Assembly: GCF_007830495.1 (NCBI RefSeq) | Contig: NZ_VLKW01000009.1 | Coordinates: 186,001-250,000, forward strand | Direction: 5' to 3' | Length of the DNA: 64,000 nt | DNA from: Pseudoduganella flava | GTDB lineage: Bacteria; Pseudomonadota; Gammaproteobacteria; Burkholderiales; Burkholderiaceae_D | In this document: positions 1-7,710 of the stretch, piece by piece | How positions within the stretch are numbered: the stretch's first letter is position 1 | How the letters are laid out: the number at the start of each line of letters is the position of its first letter | Translations under genes and position numbers: made by a program | The notes under the pieces: generated by a model | The model's database searches: none | What the model was told of the DNA's origin: nothing | What the model saw: only the letters and a program-made list of their open reading frames with translations

Positions 1-101
1 GAGCGGGTGATCTGGTTGCTGGTGCCGGCGGTATCGGCACCGACCCGGCTCTGGACGATCGAACGCACCCGCCTGCCGTGGTCAACAGCGCAATCGGACA
101 T
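1..101 (-). CDS. Sigma-54-dependent activator, AcoR-like (N-terminal fragment)
   Basis: Only the first 33 residues are present; the gene runs off the left edge with no stop. The ATG at 101, read leftwards, follows GGAGGAGACAGA, a very good ribosome binding site. The stretch SRVGADTAGTSNQITRS resembles the N-terminus of AcoR-type sigma-54 activators, in which a similar segment leads into a conserved Arg-Ser-Trp motif. The context supports this reading: the gene diverges from an alcohol dehydrogenase that has a sigma-54-type promoter. Function is inference from a short fragment; the AAA+ and Fis domains would lie outside the window. Confidence 0.5.
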   Translation of the reverse strand, partial: MSDCAVDHGRRVRSIVQSRVGADTAGTSNQITR

Positions 102-257
102 TCTGTCTCCTCCGCCGCTGGCGATGGCCGCGGCTGTTTTGGCTCGCGCTTCGGCGCGTGTTGTCCAGAATACACCGACCCTCGGCGGAATGAAATGGTA
201 GCGCTGACAAAAAGTTGGCAAACATGCGACACCGCAGCCACGAAAATGACACAGCGG

Positions 258-286
258 CGGCACAGCGCTGCTTGCGCGCTGTGCCG
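258..286. promoter_or_regulatory. Perfect 11-bp inverted repeat, candidate enhancer site
   Basis: CGGCACAGCGC at 258-268 is repeated exactly in inverted orientation as GCGCTGTGCCG at 276-286, with 7 bp between. The centre is about 80 bp upstream of the start site expected from the -24/-12 element at 327-342. That is a usual distance for an upstream activating sequence bound by a sigma-54 activator. A transcribed hairpin is an alternative. Confidence 0.4.
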
Positions 287-326
287 AAGTTGAACATCGG
301 GTGGACCACGCAGCCCATGCGCTCGC

Positions 327-342
327 TGGCACGCTCCATGCA
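327..342 (+). promoter_or_regulatory. Sigma-54 (-24/-12) promoter
   Basis: TGGCACG at 327-333, four bases, then ATGCA at 338-342. The invariant GG (328-329) and GC (340-341) are separated by exactly 10 bp, as sigma-54 requires. The -24 box is perfect and the -12 box differs from TTGCA by one base. Transcription would start near 353, leaving a leader of about 48 nt before the dehydrogenase ATG at 401. Confidence 0.65.
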
Positions 343-400
343 ACTTGTGACGGTGCAGTGCTCGTCCATCACAGACTGGCTATACAACAAGGAGACACCC

Positions 401-2254
401 ATGTTCCTGCCGCACCGTATTTCCCTTTCCCGCCTGTGGCCATGCGTTGTGCTGGCCGCCGTGCATGGCGCCGCATGCGCCGATTCCGACGTGGAGAAGC
501 TGACCAAGGATCCGAAGAACTGGGCCATGCAGGCCGGCGACCTGGCCAACCAGCGCTACAGCGAGCTGAAACAGATCAACAGCGGCAATGCCGGCCAGCT
601 GCAGGTGGCGTGGACGTTCTCGACGGGCGTGCTGCGCGGCCACGAGGGCGGCCCGCTCGTCATCGACGACACGCTGTACGTGCACAGCCCGTTCCCGAAC
701 AAGGTCTATGCGATCGCGCTGGAAGACCAGCGCATCAAGTGGAAGTACGAACCGAAGCAGGACCCGGCCGTGATCCCCGTGATGTGCTGCGACGTCGTCA
801 ACCGCGGCGTCGCCTACGCCAACGGCAAGATCTTCCTGCAGCAGGCCGACACGACGCTCGTCGCGCTCGATGCGAAGACGGGCAAGGAGATCTGGAAGGT
901 CAAGACGGGCGACCCGAAGAAGGGCGAGACGACGACCAACACGCCGCACGTGTTCAAGGACAAGGTGCTGACGGGCGTCTCCGGCGGCGAGTTCGGCGTG
1001 CGCGGCCGCATCACCGCGTATGACATCAACACGGGCAAGCTGATCTGGCAGGCGCACAGCACGGGGCCGGACAAGGAGATGCTGATCGACCCCGGCAAGA
1101 CGATGACGTGGACGAACGGGAAGATGGCGCCAGTGGGCAAGGATTCGTCGCTGAAGACGTGGAAAGGCGACCAGTGGAAGATCGGCGGCGGCACGACGTG
1201 GGGCTGGTACAGCTACGATCCGCAACTGAACCTGGTGTACTACGGCACCGGCAACCCGAGCACGTGGAACCCGCGCCAGCGCCCCGGCGACAACAAGTGG
1301 TCGATGGCGATCTTCGCGCGCGACCTCGACACGGGCGTGGCGAAATGGGTCTTCCAGATGACGCCGCACGACGAGTGGGACTACGACGGCGTCAACGAGA
1401 TGATCCTCGCGGACGTGAACGTGAAGGGCAAGCAGCGCAAGGCCCTCGTGCACATGGACCGCAACGGCTTCGGCTACACGATGGACCGCGTCACCGGCGA
1501 GCTGCTGGTGGCCGAGAAGTTCGACCCGGCCGTCAACTGGGCCACGCACGTGGACATGAAGACGGGCCGGCCGCAGGTGGTGGCCAAGTACAGCACCGAC
1601 AAGAACGGCGAGGAGGTCAATTCGAAAGGCATCTGCCCGGCCGCGCTGGGTTCAAAAGACCAGCAGCCGGCCACGTACTCGCGCAAGACGGGGCTGTTCT
1701 ACGTGCCGACGAATCACGTGTGCATGGACTACGAACCGTTCAAGGTCGAGTACACGGCGGGCCAGCCCTACGTGGGCTCGACATTGGAGATGTATCCCGC
1801 GCCGGACAGCCACGGCGGGCTCGGTAATTTCATCGCGTGGGATGCGGGCACCGGCAAGATCGTCTGGTCCAAGCCGGAGAAATTCTCGGTGTGGAGCGGG
1901 GCGCTGTCGACCGCTGGCGACGTGGTGTTCTACGGCACGCTGGAAGGCTACCTGAAGGCCGTCGACCACAACGGCAAGGAGCTCTGGAAGTTCAAGACGC
2001 CTTCCGGCATCATCGGCAACATCAACACGTGGGAGTACAAGGGCAAGCAGTACATCGGCGTGCTGTCCGGGATCGGCGGCTGGGCCGGCATCGGCCTGGC
2101 GGCGGGGCTGACGAAGAGTTCCGACGGCCTGGGCGCGGCCGGCGGCTACAAGGACCTGGCGAACTACACGGAACTGGGCGGCGTGCTGACGGTGTTCACG
2201 CTGCCCGATACGGTGGCGCCATCCGGCGACCGGACCGCCGCGCAGGACAAGTAA
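401..2254 (+). CDS. PQQ-dependent alcohol dehydrogenase, XoxF-like (lanthanide type)
   Basis: This 617-residue periplasmic quinoprotein oxidises a primary alcohol and passes electrons to a cytochrome c. ATG 401 follows AAGGAGACACCC, and the protein begins with a signal peptide ending near AACA-DS. The vicinal Cys129-Cys130 pair (VMCCD) forms the disulfide ring that stacks on PQQ. The active site reads DEWDYDGVN: Asp327 is the catalytic base, and Asp329, two residues on, is the extra acidic ligand that marks lanthanide-dependent XoxF/ExaF enzymes (calcium MxaF enzymes carry Ala there). No cytochrome, XoxJ-like or pqq gene is nearby, so partners are encoded elsewhere. A sigma-54 promoter and a divergent activator suggest substrate-induced expression. 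Methanol versus ethanol preference cannot be read from sequence. Confidence 0.9.
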   Translation: MFLPHRISLSRLWPCVVLAAVHGAACADSDVEKLTKDPKNWAMQAGDLANQRYSELKQINSGNAGQLQVAWTFSTGVLRGHEGGPLVIDDTLYVHSPFPNKVYAIALEDQRIKWKYEPKQDPAVIPVMCCDVVNRGVAYANGKIFLQQADTTLVALDAKTGKEIWKVKTGDPKKGETTTNTPHVFKDKVLTGVSGGEFGVRGRITAYDINTGKLIWQAHSTGPDKEMLIDPGKTMTWTNGKMAPVGKDSSLKTWKGDQWKIGGGTTWGWYSYDPQLNLVYYGTGNPSTWNPRQRPGDNKWSMAIFARDLDTGVAKWVFQMTPHDEWDYDGVNEMILADVNVKGKQRKALVHMDRNGFGYTMDRVTGELLVAEKFDPAVNWATHVDMKTGRPQVVAKYSTDKNGEEVNSKGICPAALGSKDQQPATYSRKTGLFYVPTNHVCMDYEPFKVEYTAGQPYVGSTLEMYPAPDSHGGLGNFIAWDAGTGKIVWSKPEKFSVWSGALSTAGDVVFYGTLEGYLKAVDHNGKELWKFKTPSGIIGNINTWEYKGKQYIGVLSGIGGWAGIGLAAGLTKSSDGLGAAGGYKDLANYTELGGVLTVFTLPDTVAPSGDRTAAQDK

Positions 2255-2272
2255 GGGTCCGCCCGCAAACGC

Positions 2273-2467
2273 TCACGGCTTGTCGCGTGGGCGCTTGCGG
2301 CGCAGCAGCGGCTGATCGATGACGCGGCGGATGACGCGCACGGGCACCCCGTCGCGCGCCATCACGAGTGCCGCCTGGTAGCGGCTGATGTTGGGCAGCA
2401 GCTCGACGGTGGCATCGACGGCTTCGGCCACCGGTTCATTGGGACGGGTGCGGCGTTCGTTGGACAT
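2273..2467 (-). CDS. Small basic hypothetical protein
   Basis: This 64-residue protein starts at ATG 2467 after GGAGGT with 5-bp spacing; a GTG 12 bp further upstream would overlap that ribosome binding site and was not chosen. The sequence is soluble, with an acidic N-terminal third and a strongly basic tail (LLRRKRPRDKP). It has no signal peptide, membrane segment or Cys motif, and I recognise no family. It converges on the dehydrogenase, with 18 bp between the stops. The good ribosome binding site and clean frame make it a likely real gene of unknown role. Confidence 0.6.
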   Translation of the reverse strand: MSNERRTRPNEPVAEAVDATVELLPNISRYQAALVMARDGVPVRVIRRVIDQPLLRRKRPRDKP

Positions 2468-2528
2468 GATGACCTCCACGGGCGACAGCTTACCCGGGTT
2501 TGGCCCCGCCGTGTGGGCCGCAACGGCT

Positions 2529-3311
2529 TTATGCGACCATCAGCGCGTTGATGGCGCCATATCCCAGCGAGCGGGCGGCGACGGCGCCGCTGCCGAGGAA
2601 GGCCACGATCGCTTCATGGGCCGCCGCGTAAGCCGCTTCGCCCGTCGCCGAACCGGCGCTGAGGCGCCGCACGCCCAGTTCACGCAGCCGCGCCGGCGCG
2701 GGCAGCTGCGGCAGCGCCATCACGTTGAGCGGCATGCCGATCGCGCCGGCCAGCGCGCCGATGTCCGCTTCGTCGGAGACGCCCGGCACGAACAGGCCAC
2801 TGGCGCCGGCATCCCGGTACAGCGCGGCGCGGCGGATGGTCTCCGACACGCGTTCGCCGGCCGGGGCGAGGCCGCGCAAGTACACGTCGGTACGCGCGTT
2901 GATGTACAGCCGCGTGCCCGCCGCGGCGGCCCGCACCGCTGCGATCTTCCGGCACAGCAGTTCGACGGGCCCGCCGCCATCCTCGATATTGATGCCGACG
3001 ACGCCCACGCCGATCAGCTCGCGCACCAGCGCTGCCACCTGGGCCGGGTCGTCGCTGTAGCCGTCCTCAATGTCCACCGTCAGCGGCAGGTCGCTGACGC
3101 GGCCGATGCCGCGTGCCGTCGCCAGCAGCAGTTCGACGGGCAGGTGGCTGCCATCCGCATGGCCGTGCGACCACGCCACCGCTGCGCTGCTGGTGGCCAG
3201 CGCTTGCGCGCCGGCGGCCTGGGCCAGTCGCGCGCTGCCGCCGTCCCAGCAATTCGCCAACAGTAGCAGGCCATCTTCGTGCAAGGCTTGGAACAGGTCG
3301 TCCTTTTTCAT
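2529..3311 (-). CDS. Isocitrate lyase/PEP mutase family protein
   Basis: This 260-residue TIM-barrel protein starts MKKDDLFQALHEDG. It carries the hallmarks of the PEP mutase/isocitrate lyase superfamily: LTVDIEDGYSDDP holds the metal-binding acidic residues, followed by GINIEDGGG and INARTDVYL. The catalytic KKCGH loop of isocitrate lyase is absent, so it belongs to the PEP mutase/oxaloacetate-decarboxylase-like branch, whose members split or rearrange C-C or P-C bonds of small oxoacids. The substrate is unknown. Its ATG overlaps the TGA of the upstream ada-like gene (ATGA at 3308-3311), so the two are translationally coupled. Why a DNA-repair regulator would be coupled to this enzyme is unclear. 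Confidence 0.8.
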   Translation of the reverse strand: MKKDDLFQALHEDGLLLLANCWDGGSARLAQAAGAQALATSSAAVAWSHGHADGSHLPVELLLATARGIGRVSDLPLTVDIEDGYSDDPAQVAALVRELIGVGVVGINIEDGGGPVELLCRKIAAVRAAAAGTRLYINARTDVYLRGLAPAGERVSETIRRAALYRDAGASGLFVPGVSDEADIGALAGAIGMPLNVMALPQLPAPARLRELGVRRLSAGSATGEAAYAAAHEAIVAFLGSGAVAARSLGYGAINALMVA

Positions 3312-4615
3312 GAGGTCTCCTCGTTGTGGTTGAGTGAATCGAGATGGCGCGCCGCATAGGCCAGCCAGGGCTGCCAGCCGGCACTGCGCTCGGCGAGCGC
3401 CGGGTGGTTGAAAGCCGAGTGGTCGAACGTCACGTCGGCGACGGCATCGAACAACGTCGGGTCGGCCGCCGCGGCCTCGGCCAGTGTGCGCAGGGCGCCG
3501 TGTTGTGCAGCCGTGACAGGCAGGGTCGCCAGGTGCGCCGCCGCGACGGCGGCTGCCGTCGGGAACAGCCGCTCCAGCCCCGGCAGGCAAAGCGTGGCGG
3601 GCAGCGGGTCGGCGCACAGGTCCAGCAGCGCCGCGACGCCGGCTGCCGGCAGCAGCGCCAGCACGGCCGCTTCGAAGCCGTCCCAGCTGCCCAGTGGGCG
3701 CAAGCCGGGCCGCCGCGCGACCAGCGGTGCGAGCAGCGGATCGGTGGACAGGTGGGCGTTGATCGTGGCGATGTCGGCCGCCGTGTCGAACACGCGGGTG
3801 ACGCGTTCCAGCGCTTCCGGCATCGCGCGTACGTCGGCCAGGCGCAGCCCGACGGTGAGACCGTGGCGGTGCGGATCATGCGCGACGCGCAGCGTGCCGG
3901 GCACGGCGCCGATCCGCAGCGTGCGGGCGTACTGGCCCTGGCCGGTCACTGCGACACCGGGCAGCGGCACGCACGCGGACAGCATCGCCGACCAGTCGTA
4001 CGGCGGCTGGTAGCGCAGGCGCAGCACCAGTTCCTCGCCGCTGGCCGCGTTGCCGGCGCCGTGGCGCAGTGCACTGGGCGCGCGCCGGTACATCGCCTTG
4101 AACGTCTCGTTGAAGCGGCGCACGCTGCCGAAGCCGGCGGCCATCGCCACGTCCGTCATCGGCAGGCGCGTTTCGTGGATCAGCTGCTTGGCAAGGAGGA
4201 TGCGGCGTGTCTGCAGCACCGTGACGGGAGCGGCGCCCAGGTGTTGCTGGAACAGCCGGCGCAGCTGGCGCGCGCTGACTTGCAGCCGCGCGGCGACGGC
4301 TTCGACGGCGCGCTCGTCATGCCCCGTCTCGGCGAACAGCGCCAGCGCGCGGGCCACCGTGTCGGAGCTGCCGCGCCAGGCGCCGCCACCGGGCGCGGAC
4401 TCGGGCCGGCAGCGCAGGCATGGCCGGAAGCCTTCCTGCTGCGCGGCGGCCGCCGAGGCGAAGAAGCGGCAGTTCTCGATGCGCGCCGTACGTGCCGGGC
4501 AGATCGGGCGGCAGTAGATCCCCGTCGACGTGACGCCGACAAACAGGCGCCCGTCGAAGCGGGTGTCGCGCGTCTGCAGGGCGCGGTAGCAACTGATGCG
4601 GTCGTTCAAGTCCAT
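3308..4615 (-). CDS. Ada-type methylphosphotriester regulator fused to a degenerate AlkA domain
   Basis: This is a 435-residue cytoplasmic protein. Residues 1-75 form the Ada N-terminal domain with Cys35, Cys39, Cys66 and Cys69 in the same spacing as Cys38/42/69/72 of E. coli Ada; the first is the methyl acceptor. An AraC-type helix-turn-helix follows (VSARQLRRLFQQHLG, then FGSVRRFNETFKAMY), and then an AlkA N-terminal domain (LRYQPPYDWSAMLS). The glycosylase part is damaged: the helix-hairpin-helix LPGIGPWTA and the catalytic Asp loop expected in this fusion are absent, although the terminal segment (AGWQPWLAYAARHL) remains. Base excision is therefore unlikely, while alkylation sensing and transcription control could still work. 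I chose ATG 4615; an upstream start at 4636 adds seven residues. Confidence 0.85.
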   Translation of the reverse strand: MDLNDRISCYRALQTRDTRFDGRLFVGVTSTGIYCRPICPARTARIENCRFFASAAAAQQEGFRPCLRCRPESAPGGGAWRGSSDTVARALALFAETGHDERAVEAVAARLQVSARQLRRLFQQHLGAAPVTVLQTRRILLAKQLIHETRLPMTDVAMAAGFGSVRRFNETFKAMYRRAPSALRHGAGNAASGEELVLRLRYQPPYDWSAMLSACVPLPGVAVTGQGQYARTLRIGAVPGTLRVAHDPHRHGLTVGLRLADVRAMPEALERVTRVFDTAADIATINAHLSTDPLLAPLVARRPGLRPLGSWDGFEAAVLALLPAAGVAALLDLCADPLPATLCLPGLERLFPTAAAVAAAHLATLPVTAAQHGALRTLAEAAAADPTLFDAVADVTFDHSAFNHPALAERSAGWQPWLAYAARHLDSLNHNEETS

Positions 4616-4668
4616 GCCGCCATGATGGCATGGCACGGGCGCCTAGCGCTGGCGGAAAACGGCCAGGG

Positions 4669-5205
4669 TCATTTTTTCCGTCGTCGCGCCGCCCAGGCGA
4701 GCGGCAGGCCGGTCAGCAGCAGGGCCCACGTGGCAGGCTCCGGCGCGGAGGAGATCATGAAGGAAGTCTGGTCGGTCCAGCGGTACGACGACTCCTCGTA
4801 GTGGTCGGGCCGGAAGTGGTACTCGTATTCGCCGTCGCCGGAAATGAAGTAATGGCCGCCGCCGACCCAGCCTTCCGGGTCCGTGCCCCACTGGCCGGCC
4901 TTGAACGAGAGCGCGCCGCCGGTACCGAACGTGAACTGCTCGAGCCCGCACTTCCAGTACTCGTTGCTCTGGCTTTCACACGCGACGTAGTCATAGTCGT
5001 TCAGCAGGAAGGAAGTGATTTCCGAGCGGGCGACGATGCCGTCGCCGTCGCCATCGATGCCGGTGAACGCGCCGGTCAGTTGCCGGTCAGCGATGAACGT
5101 CCCGGAGGTCGAATCGTGGAAACCTTGGTACGTGAAGTGCCAGGTCTCGGCGACTGCCGGGAGTGCGCAGGCCACCAGGGCCCCGCAAACTATAGTCTTG
5201 AGCAT
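4669..5205 (-). CDS. PEP-CTERM sorting domain protein with one EF-hand
   Basis: This 178-residue exported protein has an N-terminal signal peptide (MLKTIVCGALVACALPAVA) and a C-terminal exosortase signal: PEP in APEPATW, a hydrophobic helix, then the basic tail RRRKK. Such proteins are cut and anchored or released by exosortase (EpsH/XrtA), usually with exopolysaccharide and biofilm matrix. Residues near 50-62 read DGDGDGIVARSE, a canonical 12-residue calcium-binding EF-hand loop with acids at positions 1, 3, 5 and 12. Two cysteines (VACES and WKCGL) may pair. The body has no recognised enzyme motif. No exosortase gene is in the window. Confidence 0.85.
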   Translation of the reverse strand: MLKTIVCGALVACALPAVAETWHFTYQGFHDSTSGTFIADRQLTGAFTGIDGDGDGIVARSEITSFLLNDYDYVACESQSNEYWKCGLEQFTFGTGGALSFKAGQWGTDPEGWVGGGHYFISGDGEYEYHFRPDHYEESSYRWTDQTSFMISSAPEPATWALLLTGLPLAWAARRRKK

Positions 5206-5381
5206 GTGTGCCTCGCGTCAGGGAGAGAGGGGGAACTACAGGCTAACAGTACTGTCGAGGCCAAACGGCCCTCCCCACATGCTGGCTTGTTCGGTATCAA
5301 AGTGCAATTGGATTTATTGATGTTGCGACTCGGAAATCGTGCCATTCTGCTATCGGCACGTCCGTGCGCCGGCGCTGGGCG

Positions 5382-6740
5382 TCAATGGCCAGGGTACAGC
5401 TGCGACAACTGGGGCAGTTGTTCGGTCACGAGCTGTGCCAGCGGCGCCCCCAGCAACAGGCCACCCAGGCCGCAGGCGGCGATGACGACCATCGCCAGCG
5501 CGATCGACATGACGAAGCGGCGGTTCGGCACGCGCAGCACGAACGGCAGGTTGATCGCGACGCTGGCCAGCGACGCGAGGATCGCGCCGGTGGCCGCCGC
5601 CTCCAGCGTGAGTTTGCCGTCGGCGGCAAGGCTGGCCGCGGCCGCGACGGCACTGGCGCTCGATACCGCGCCGCCCAAGACGCTGACCAGATAGAAGCCC
5701 GCGTTGCCGAAGTACTTCTGCGTCAGCACGCCGACGATGTGCAGCAGCAGGAAGACCAGGCCGTACTTCAACGCGCTCCACAGCGAGAACGGCAGCATGA
5801 TCTGGTTGTCCTGCGGATCGGCGCCCGGCGGAGTCTGCAGTGCCGGACCGCGCCGCCGCGCGAATACGAAGAATGCGCTGGCCGCGAGCATGCCGGCGAA
5901 CGCTCCCGTGCCCGCGACCGCGACGGCCGGTGCCAGCAGCGCGAGGATCACGGCATTGCGCATCACCATTGCCGCGGTCGCCAGCAGGATGCCGCGGTAG
6001 GCCGCCGCGGCCACGGCGCCGGCGGCCTGGACGCCGATCCGCGACGCCAGCTCGTTGACGGTGACGCTGCTGTTGACGAGGCCGCCGAGGAAGCCGGCGA
6101 TCGCCACGCCACGCGTGCCGAACGCCTTCCACAGCACGTAGTTGACGAAGCCGATGCCGGCGATCAGGATCACGGTCGCCCACGCTGCGCGCGGCTGGAT
6201 CAGGCCCATCGGCCCGATGCTGCCGATCGGCAGCGCCGGGTAGATCACGATCGCCAGAATGGCCAGCAGCAGCGCGGAACGCAGCTCGCCTTCCGTCAGG
6301 CCGATCGAGAAGCCTTGCAGGATGTCCTTCCATGCCAGCAGGGCCGTCGACGACACCATGATCGCGGCAGGCGTCAGCGTATGCCCCTTGCCGCACAGGA
6401 TGCCGGCGATGCACGTGACGAGCATCGCCGCCGACGTCGTCAGCTCCGTACCTTCGTGCGTGCGCATATCCTGCAGGTTCAGGAAGACCGTCAGCAAGCC
6501 AGTCAGGCACAGCACGATATAGGCGTAGGTGTCGCCCAGCGACGCGCCGACGGCCCCCAGTACGGCAATGAAACCGAACGTGCGCAGGCCCGCTTCCTTC
6601 TTGCGGCGCTCCCGCTCCAGTCCGATCAACAGGCCGAGCGCCAGCGCCAGCGCGAAGCGCGTCAGCATTTCGAGATACGGCCAGTCCGGCACCACCTGCG
6701 CGGTGGCGGTGACGGCGGCAATGGTCGGGATCGAACTCAT
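5382..6740 (-). CDS. MgtC/SapB and DUF4010 family membrane protein
   Basis: This 452-residue inner-membrane protein has about 12 hydrophobic segments. The N-terminal MgtC-like part contains LALGLLIGLERERRKKEAGLRTF, typical of the family, and the C-terminal part matches DUF4010 (GGLVNSSVTVNELASR, GGAVSSASAVAAAASLA). Members are linked to magnesium homeostasis or acid resistance, but transport has not been shown for the DUF4010 group. I chose ATG 6740 (MSSIPT) because it gives a short, natural N-terminus. The gene stands alone between a PEP-CTERM gene and a divergent hydrophilic gene. The family call is firm; the function is open. Confidence 0.8.
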   Translation of the reverse strand: MSSIPTIAAVTATAQVVPDWPYLEMLTRFALALALGLLIGLERERRKKEAGLRTFGFIAVLGAVGASLGDTYAYIVLCLTGLLTVFLNLQDMRTHEGTELTTSAAMLVTCIAGILCGKGHTLTPAAIMVSSTALLAWKDILQGFSIGLTEGELRSALLLAILAIVIYPALPIGSIGPMGLIQPRAAWATVILIAGIGFVNYVLWKAFGTRGVAIAGFLGGLVNSSVTVNELASRIGVQAAGAVAAAAYRGILLATAAMVMRNAVILALLAPAVAVAGTGAFAGMLAASAFFVFARRRGPALQTPPGADPQDNQIMLPFSLWSALKYGLVFLLLHIVGVLTQKYFGNAGFYLVSVLGGAVSSASAVAAAASLAADGKLTLEAAATGAILASLASVAINLPFVLRVPNRRFVMSIALAMVVIAACGLGGLLLGAPLAQLVTEQLPQLSQLYPGH

Positions 6741-6856
6741 GAGCCGACTGTAACGCCGAACGGCGCGCACCGCCCACACGTTTTGTGGCGCGGCAATGCT
6801 GTGCGGCGAAAAAATCCCTTGGGCTAAGATGATATTTCAGATAACAAGGAGGCATC

Positions 6857-7471
6857 ATGCAGAACGACGACAAACAGCGTCCGGGCCAGCCGACGATCCA
6901 CACGCACCTGCCGGATTCGGTGCCGCCCGAGGACGTGAAGAAAATCGTGGGCGAACCGGTGCCGCATGGCGCCGACTACAACTCGCCGCCGCCGCGCGGT
7001 GCGGCCAAGTCGATGGGCAGCGGGCTGGACGAATCGGTCGGCGGGCCGGGCCTGGGCACCGACCCGATGGAGCGCGGCCTGGCCGCGACGCGGCGCGACC
7101 AGGACACCCGCGCGGATGACCGGCACATGGGCAACCTGCAGCAAGGCGGGCAGCAAGCGCAGTCCGGGCAGGGGAGCCAGCAATCGCAGTCGGGGCAAGG
7201 TGGCCAGCAGTCGCAGGCCGGCCAGTCCGCCGCGCCCGGCAATGCCCAGCGTGACGCGGGCTCCCGCTCTGAAGGCTTGCTGCCCCGTAGCGGCGAGACC
7301 GACGGCCGCTATGACGTGGCGGAAGAAGTGAGCCTCGACCAGCAGTCCGACCAGGCCCGCCGCGTCGGCAGCATGGAGGAAGCTGCGAAGGGCCCGCACG
7401 GCGACCAGCTGGCCGATGCCGTCGCCCGCACCGTGGGCAAGGGCGCCGACAAGGGCCCAGGCAAGGGCTGA
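6857..7471 (+). CDS. Gln/Gly/Ser-rich disordered hypothetical protein
   Basis: This 204-residue hydrophilic protein follows AAGGAGGCATC at ATG 6857. It has no signal peptide, membrane helix or cysteine. Residues about 95-130 are an imperfect repeat of QSGQGSQQ/QSGQGGQQ units, and the rest is rich in Asp, Gly and charged residues, so the chain should be mostly disordered. The conserved-looking N-terminus (VPPEDVKKIVGEPVPHG) and C-terminus (HGDQLADAVARTVGKG) may be short interaction segments. I recognise no family. Proteins of this kind often accompany stress or desiccation responses, but nothing here proves that. Confidence 0.65.
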   Translation: MQNDDKQRPGQPTIHTHLPDSVPPEDVKKIVGEPVPHGADYNSPPPRGAAKSMGSGLDESVGGPGLGTDPMERGLAATRRDQDTRADDRHMGNLQQGGQQAQSGQGSQQSQSGQGGQQSQAGQSAAPGNAQRDAGSRSEGLLPRSGETDGRYDVAEEVSLDQQSDQARRVGSMEEAAKGPHGDQLADAVARTVGKGADKGPGKG

Positions 7472-7495
7472 TCGCCGGGGTCCGTTGTAATTTGT

Positions 7496-7516
7496 CCGCT
7501 GCCGCCTGGGCAGCGG
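7496..7516 (+). terminator. GC-rich hairpin after the Gln/Gly-rich gene
   Basis: CCGCTGCC at 7496-7503 pairs perfectly with GGCAGCGG at 7509-7516 across a 5-nt loop, 25 bp after the stop codon. There is no T-run, so it may be a weak or Rho-assisted terminator. Confidence 0.35.
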
Positions 7517-7710
7517 ATCGGTGCGCCCGTACCGATGCCGAACCGCCGCTCCACGCGGTGTCGCGTTGCTACAACCGTGTATTCGGGGAATTTTTTTCAG
7601 TAACTTTTAAGCTGCGTCAAGTCGCCATTCGCGCGCGGCGCTTGCATGGCTGCCTATACTGCAAGCTATCGTGCGGCGCAGCCTGCGCCGCCATTGCGAG
7701 GGAGGCTTCC

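Noticed and set aside
380..1549. A 389-codon minus-strand frame over the alcohol dehydrogenase
   Set aside because: It is antisense to a gene with full PQQ-dehydrogenase motifs. It has no ribosome binding site and an Arg/His/Val-rich shadow composition.
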